Shown in pieces: positions 43,721 through 47,607 of a stretch of 47,607 nt of DNA (position 1 is its first letter; every line of letters begins with the position of its first letter). Below the pieces are notes generated by a model. It saw only the letters and a list, made by a program, of their open reading frames with translations. It did no database searches and was not told where the DNA came from. The DNA is from Prevotella sp. (GTDB lineage: Bacteria > Bacteroidota > Bacteroidia > Bacteroidales > Bacteroidaceae): assembly GCA_017449025.1 (NCBI GenBank), contig JAFSKJ010000090.1, positions 1 through 47,607 on the forward strand, given 5' to 3'. Made by a program: the position numbers and the translations under genes.

Positions 43721-44731
43721 CTATTGCTCCTTCCACTTAGCCCCTTCTCTCAGCACAAATTCAATCTTCGAGCGCTTGGGGAGCACAGGCTTCTTCCATT
43801 CTCCTCCGAGGACCTGGATGGTGGCGGGTTTTTGCAGTCCAAGTGCTGCCGACACGGCCTTCTCCATGTCTATGTAGTCGCCGCGCCCTTTTTTGTCGAC
43901 GGTGAAGTCGGCGTAGGTCCTGTATTTCTTCAACAGTGGTATCTCCTCGCACAGGGCGTCGGCAAGAAGTCGTGCCACCACGTGAGCTCCGTAGATGTTG
44001 TAGTGTGTGTTGTCCTGCTTTCCTTTCGGCTCACTGGGCTCGGTGTCTGGCAGATACCACATGTGCAGCTTTTTCGATGCCTCGGTGCCCAGTCCCTGCT
44101 CCAGGTCGTGGGTAATCTTATTGGCATCGACGAAGTGTACATTCATGCGCGTGGCAACATCGCGCGGGGCCACGCGGTAGAGTCCGTGGGTGTCGATGAG
44201 CGTGTCACCTTCCGTCATTTTCACTCCGTCCTTGAATGTCTGTGTGCGCAGCTTCTCGTCGTCGTCGTTCTCTGGGGCTTTCACGAAGAAGTTTCGCCTC
44301 ACCACACAGTTCATCAGCACAGGTATGCCTCCGTGCTCACGTGTCTCACGAACAAACTTCGCCAGATTGTAGTCGAAGGTTGAGCCTGGGTCTGTGTGGC
44401 GGTCAGATTTCGGCTTCTCGTCGTTGTGTCCGAACTGTATGATGACATAGTCGCCGGGCTTCATCTTTTCCAGCACCTTGTCCCAGCGCCCCTCGTTGAT
44501 GAACGAGAGCGACGAGCGCCCGTTGACGGCATGGTTGTCCACCACTATGTTGTCGTCGAAGTAGCACTGTAATGCCATGGCCCATCCTCTCTCCTGCTTG
44601 CCCTTGGAAATATCCTTGTTGGCAGCCGTGGAGTCGCCGATTACAAAAATTGTCGTTCTTTTCTCGCCTGCTGCCGTCAGCAGTAGCGTCACGGCAGCCA
44701 TCACCAATAGTCTGATTCGTCTTTGTAGCAT
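43721..44731 (-). CDS. Rhamnogalacturonan acetylesterase-like SGNH hydrolase
   Basis: A 336-residue secreted esterase of carbohydrate esterase family 12. I choose the ATG at 44731 because a -7 box ends at 44754, so the GTG at 44749 would lie at the transcription start. A hydrophobic signal segment precedes GEKRTTIFVIGDSTAANKD, where Ser of GDSTAA is the nucleophile. GRSS, IQFGHND and the late DNTHYNIYGAH (Asp/His) complete the SGNH set. It removes acetyl groups from pectin-type rhamnogalacturonan. The window also has uxaB, which handles galacturonate, though 30 kb away. Confidence 0.9.
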   Translation of the reverse strand: MLQRRIRLLVMAAVTLLLTAAGEKRTTIFVIGDSTAANKDISKGKQERGWAMALQCYFDDNIVVDNHAVNGRSSLSFINEGRWDKVLEKMKPGDYVIIQFGHNDEKPKSDRHTDPGSTFDYNLAKFVRETREHGGIPVLMNCVVRRNFFVKAPENDDDEKLRTQTFKDGVKMTEGDTLIDTHGLYRVAPRDVATRMNVHFVDANKITHDLEQGLGTEASKKLHMWYLPDTEPSEPKGKQDNTHYNIYGAHVVARLLADALCEEIPLLKKYRTYADFTVDKKGRGDYIDMEKAVSAALGLQKPATIQVLGGEWKKPVLPKRSKIEFVLREGAKWKEQ

Positions 44732-44753
44732 AGTCGTTTGTTTTTTCACGCGG

Positions 44754-44785
44754 CAAAGATACGAAATAATGCTGAATTAGAAAAA
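44754..44785 (-). promoter_or_regulatory. Promoter of the CE12 esterase gene
   Basis: TATCTTTG (44754-44761) on the minus strand, 20 bases after a T-rich -33 element (TTTT, 44782-44785). It fixes the esterase start at 44731. Confidence 0.6.
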
Positions 44786-44798
44786 CGATTTTGGAAGA

Positions 44799-45563
44799 TT
44801 AACGCAATTTGCCACATAGTTCCTCAGCCCTCTTAAGGTCGTCGGGGGTGTCTATGCCTACCGTCTCCACGTCGGTAATGCCCACGCGAATCCTGTATCC
44901 GTTTTCCAGCCACCGTAGCTGTTCCAGGCTCTCGGCCTTCTCAAGCGGCGACTGCGGCAAACGGGTGATCTCGGCAAGCACCTCGCGGCGGTATGCGTAG
45001 ATGCCCAAGTGCTTCAGGTAGGGATAGCTGTCGAACCACTCTCCCTGCTCCTTTCCCCTGACGTATGGAATCACCGACCGGCTAAAGTAGAGTGCGAAGC
45101 CGCGGCTGTCGCACACTATCTTTGGCGAGTTGGGGTTCTCCACGGCCTCCATAGTCTCGAAGCGCTTGCCCAAGGTGCCTATCTGCGTGGAAGGGTCGTC
45201 GAAGAGGCGGCAGAGCGTCTCTATCTGCGACTGCTGCACGAAAGGCTCGTCGCCCTGTATGTTGATGATGACGTCGGCCATGCCGTCCCGGAATTCTTGT
45301 GATGAGGAAATCTTGGTCACGGCCTCCTCAATACGGTCGGTGCCGCTCTTGTGGTCGGCGCGTGTCATTATGGCACGCCCGCCGAAGCCCTCCACGGTGT
45401 TGAAGATGCGCTCGTCGTCGGTGGCCACGTATGCCTCGCCAAGGGCGCCGACAGCCTGTTCGTATACTCTCTGGATAACCGGTTTACCTCCCAGCATGGC
45501 CAGCGGCTTGCCAGGAAAGCGTGTCGACGCGTAGCGCGCCGGAATTACTGCGATGAATTTCAT
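44799..45563 (-). CDS. kdsB: 3-deoxy-manno-octulosonate cytidylyltransferase
   Basis: A 254-residue enzyme that activates Kdo as CMP-Kdo for the inner core of lipopolysaccharide. The start at 45563 gives MKFIAVIPARYASTRFPGKPL, the nucleotide-binding loop with Arg and Lys. VINIQGDEPFV carries the metal-binding Asp. Length fits KdsB. It lies 34 bases after the J-domain gene. Confidence 0.95.
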   Translation of the reverse strand: MKFIAVIPARYASTRFPGKPLAMLGGKPVIQRVYEQAVGALGEAYVATDDERIFNTVEGFGGRAIMTRADHKSGTDRIEEAVTKISSSQEFRDGMADVIINIQGDEPFVQQSQIETLCRLFDDPSTQIGTLGKRFETMEAVENPNSPKIVCDSRGFALYFSRSVIPYVRGKEQGEWFDSYPYLKHLGIYAYRREVLAEITRLPQSPLEKAESLEQLRWLENGYRIRVGITDVETVGIDTPDDLKRAEELCGKLR

Positions 45564-45597
45564 GCCTGATATAATTTTGTATTTGCTCGGTGTCAAA

Positions 45598-46254
45598 CTA
45601 ACTCCTCTGCATTTCCTGCAGCAGCTGTCGCTGACGTTCTGTCAGCGTGGTTGGCAGCGTCACCTGGTAGGTGATGATGAGGTCTCCCCCACCCTGCCCC
45701 TTTCCCGGCACTCGTACCTTGGTGCCCGGCTGCGTGCCCGGCTTTATTTTCAGCTTCAGCTTCGACCCTGTCTGCAGGCCTACAATGACCTCGCCGCCCA
45801 ACAGTGCGGTGTACATGTCGATGGAGACTGTTGCCTGCGACTCCTGCGGCCCCTGCTGTCGCCCGAAGCCTCCGAAGCCGCTGAAGGCGGAGTTGCCGCG
45901 GGCAGCACCTCCGAACAGGTCTTCGAAGAACGACGAAAAGCCTCTGCCGCCCTTAGTGAAGCCAGAGAAGTCGAAGCCCTCGAAGGGCGAGCCGCCGCCC
46001 TTGCCGCCGAAGCCGCCCATCTTGCCCACGTCGTTCCACTTCTCGCCGTACTGGTCGTAGAGCTTGCGCTTCTCCTCGTCGCCTATAACCTCGTATGCCT
46101 CGTTCAGGGCCTGGAACTTGGCCTTGGCCTTGGGGTCGTCGGGATGCAGGTCGGGATGGAACTGCTTGGCCCGCTTCAGGTAGGCCTTCTTCACATCCTT
46201 CTGTGCTATGTTCTTGTCAACGCCAAGAATCTTGTAGTAATCAATAAATGCCAT
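45598..46254 (-). CDS. Short CbpA-like J-domain protein lacking one C-terminal domain
   Basis: A 218-residue DnaJ-family co-chaperone. The J domain (about 1-68) has the HPD motif (FHPDLHPD) that stimulates DnaK. A Gly/Phe-rich linker follows (about 78-132). Only one beta domain follows: [20 protein letters not shown], then [18 protein letters not shown] and [24 protein letters not shown], which resembles the second client-binding domain. A standard CbpA has two such domains and about 300 residues; there is no zinc finger. It lies just upstream of kdsB, and may or may not be cotranscribed. Confidence 0.85.
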   Translation of the reverse strand: MAFIDYYKILGVDKNIAQKDVKKAYLKRAKQFHPDLHPDDPKAKAKFQALNEAYEVIGDEEKRKLYDQYGEKWNDVGKMGGFGGKGGGSPFEGFDFSGFTKGGRGFSSFFEDLFGGAARGNSAFSGFGGFGRQQGPQESQATVSIDMYTALLGGEVIVGLQTGSKLKLKIKPGTQPGTKVRVPGKGQGGGDLIITYQVTLPTTLTERQRQLLQEMQRS

Positions 46255-46351
46255 ATTACATTCCTCCTTTCTGTTTCCGTTTTTCTTCTATACCTATTTT
46301 ATATATATTGTCTGAAATGCTCTCAGCAAAAACTGTGCCTAAACGGAAAAA

Positions 46352-46385
46352 CCGGCGCGCCACTTTTCAGAAAGAGGCGCGCCGG
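46352..46385 (-). terminator. Terminator of the export lipoprotein gene
   Basis: CCGGCGCGCC (46352-46361) pairs with GGCGCGCCGG (46376-46385), a 10-bp stem; on the minus strand TTTTT follows. An outer 12-bp inverted repeat (AAATGCTCTCAG at 46315-46326 and its complement at 46404-46415) encloses it and overlaps the lipoprotein stop codon. The rest of the 46255-46413 gap is leader DNA of the J-domain gene. Confidence 0.85.
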
Positions 46386-46413
46386 CATAATTGTCACTAT
46401 GCTCTGAGAGCAT

Positions 46414-47223
46414 TTATTTCTTCAGTATGTTGTACAGCAGCGATGTCAACGAAATCAGGATCGACGTTGCTGAGAACCAGAGAGAGGTCATGCTGCCCAC
46501 AGCCGAGTTCTGGGCCTTCACCTTGTTGGGCGTGACGTAGATAACGTCGTTCTGCTGCAGATAGTAGTAGGGCGAGTTGATGATGTTGGCATCGTTGAGG
46601 TTAAGCATGTGTATGCTCTTCTGACCCGTAGCGTCCTCACGTATGAGCTGCACATTGGTGCGCACGCCGTGGATGGTCAGGTCGCCGGCCAGTGCCAGTG
46701 CCTCAAGCACGCTCACCTTCTCCTTCGAGACCACGTAGGAACCTGGACGGGCCACCTCGCCGAGCACTGACACCTTGTATGTCGACATGCGAACGGTGAC
46801 TATCGGGTTCTCGTTCTGGTTCATGTAGGGGGCTATCTTGTCGTGTATCATCTGCTCTGCCTCTGTCTTGGTCAGTCCGCCTACATGCAGGGAACCCACG
46901 ATGGGGAAGCTGATGTTGCCGAAGTTGTCAACAAGATATGTCTGCAGCGTGGGCTGCGAATATGTGCTCGTACGGTTTACCGAAATGGCAGTGGGCACGG
47001 TCATGTTGAAAGGGACGGCGGCTTCCGGCTCGGTGGTGCTCACGGTTATCACCAGCTCGTCCTTGGGCATGATGCGTGCATCGTAGAGACCGCGCGAGTC
47101 TGACAGGTCCACCTTGTCGGCGTTCTGGAAATAAGCTACGTTCTTGGTGCTTGCACAGCTGCTCAGAAGCAATACTGTTGCCGCAACTACTGCGGGGAAA
47201 ATGACTTTCTTAATCGATTGCAT
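46414..47223 (-). CDS. Wza/KpsD-type polysaccharide export lipoprotein
   Basis: A 269-residue outer-membrane polysaccharide export (OPX) protein, start at 47223. A signal peptide ends in the lipobox LSSC. The first domain (YDARIMPKDELVITVS) is the PES domain; then SLBB-like repeats (GEVARPGSYVVSKEKVSVLEALALAGDLTIHG, NDVIYVTPNK). It ends with a hydrophobic segment (about residues 243-266) of unclear role. Such proteins form the channel for capsule or exopolysaccharide. No Wzc kinase or glycan locus is in the window; the rest may lie beyond the right edge or elsewhere. Confidence 0.88.
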   Translation of the reverse strand: MQSIKKVIFPAVVAATVLLLSSCASTKNVAYFQNADKVDLSDSRGLYDARIMPKDELVITVSTTEPEAAVPFNMTVPTAISVNRTSTYSQPTLQTYLVDNFGNISFPIVGSLHVGGLTKTEAEQMIHDKIAPYMNQNENPIVTVRMSTYKVSVLGEVARPGSYVVSKEKVSVLEALALAGDLTIHGVRTNVQLIREDATGQKSIHMLNLNDANIINSPYYYLQQNDVIYVTPNKVKAQNSAVGSMTSLWFSATSILISLTSLLYNILKK

Positions 47224-47250
47224 GATTCTGTATTTTTTTGTTAACGGCTG

Positions 47251-47258
47251 CAAAATTA
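47251..47258 (-). promoter_or_regulatory. -7 promoter element for the export lipoprotein gene
   Basis: Minus strand TAATTTTG, 27 bases before the ATG at 47223. The upstream side is T-rich with no clear -33 box. Confidence 0.5.
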
Positions 47259-47334
47259 GTCTTTTTTTTTCTATTACACAAGAAATCGGACTAAAAAATT
47301 AACCTGCCGTGCGCAATACGCAAAAAAATGCGTG

Positions 47335-47591
47335 CTGTGCGGTTGAACAGCAGTATGACCGCAACGCGGTCACCTCTAAATAACCGGGTGGTGCGAAGCA
47401 CCCCCGGAGAAGCAGAGGGGAGGACAACGACCCTGAAGGGGTCGCCCTATACTGCTGCTGGGGCACTTCAGAGTGCATTCGTAGTGTTCCTACTTCCGCA
47501 GGTCCTTCGGACGCTGCGGTTCTTGGACAAGCCAAGCGAACAAGTTCGAGTCCTGAGCGAAGACGCTTTCAGCGTCATTTCAACCGCACAG
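47335..47591. mobile_element. MITE-like element with 13-bp terminal inverted repeats
   Basis: A 257-bp element bounded by perfect 13-bp inverted repeats (CTGTGCGGTTGAA at 47335-47347 and its complement at 47579-47591). Inside is a second inverted repeat, CAGCAGTAT (47348-47356) and ATACTGCTG (47449-47457). Five or more hairpins follow: TGACCGC-AAC-GCGGTCA (47356-47372), GGTGC-GAA-GCACC (47390-47402), CGACCC-TGAAG-GGGTCG (47428-47444), GCACT-TCAG-AGTGC (47463-47476), CCGCAG plus GTCC-TTC-GGAC plus CTGCGG (47496-47519) and GACGCT-TTC-AGCGTC (47562-47576). It has no gene. Its end is found again at 29291-29342. Confidence 0.65.
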
Positions 47592-47607
47592 GTCGAAAAA
47601 TTCTGCC

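Noticed and set aside
47541-47556. GTTCGAGTCC resembling a tRNA T-arm near the right edge
   Set aside because: No acceptor, D-arm or anticodon arm fits around it; it is part of a small hairpin (CGAAC-AA-GTTCG) in the palindromic element.

Overview
The window reads as a chromosomal segment of a Bacteroidales bacterium, most likely a Prevotellaceae relative. Supporting signs are the many promoters of the Bacteroidota type (TTTG or TTG, 19 to 20 bases, then TAnnTTTG), a sigma / anti-sigma / outer-membrane barrel module, SusC-like barrel architecture, lipoproteins with Bacteroidota lipoboxes, and dispersed palindromic repeats. No rRNA, tRNA, CRISPR array, phage or transposase gene is visible. I see 31 protein genes, 27 of them on the minus strand.

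Layout, left to right. 1-2240: hairpin array, a secreted SGNH esterase with a carbohydrate-binding-like tail, and a palindromic tandem repeat. 2241-6029: sigma factor, short anti-sigma factor and outer-membrane barrel protein. 6122-8076: two lipoproteins, one with a von Willebrand A domain. 8319-11627 (plus strand): Fur-family regulator, purA and hisS, with a 157-bp palindromic element filling the purA-hisS gap. 11695-20683 (minus): tagaturonate reductase, a 23S rRNA uracil methyltransferase, two tandem acyl-CoA/ACP synthetases, a LolC/E-like permease and an aminotransferase. 20786-27126: GH3 glucosidase, tsaC-like gene (plus), prs, a ThiE/TenI-like gene, a glycosyltransferase and a hexapeptide acyltransferase. 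27254-29056: ilvD (plus).

29343-36844 is the most unusual region: a tight six-gene operon of KAS III-like ketosynthase, small HTH-like protein, BtrH-like acyltransferase, secreted alpha/beta hydrolase, MMPL/RND exporter with a fused Rossmann-like tail, and a glycerolipid-type acyltransferase. This set resembles part of flexirubin/aryl-polyene-type clusters but has no visible ACP, KAS II, ammonia lyase or resorcinol synthase. I infer a lipid-conjugate synthesis and export pathway that borrows acyl-ACP from central metabolism.

36870-43565: typA and a three-gene storage-glucan operon (debranching enzyme, GT4 synthase, GH57). 43721-47223: rhamnogalacturonan acetylesterase, kdsB, a short J-domain protein and a Wza-type export lipoprotein. 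The right end is a 257-bp MITE-like element with 13-bp terminal inverted repeats.

A theme of the window is short palindromic DNA. It occurs as intergenic hairpin arrays, as inverted dispersed copies 27 kb apart, as an element between purA and hisS with a G-quadruplex motif, and as apparent in-frame insertions in at least two coding sequences.
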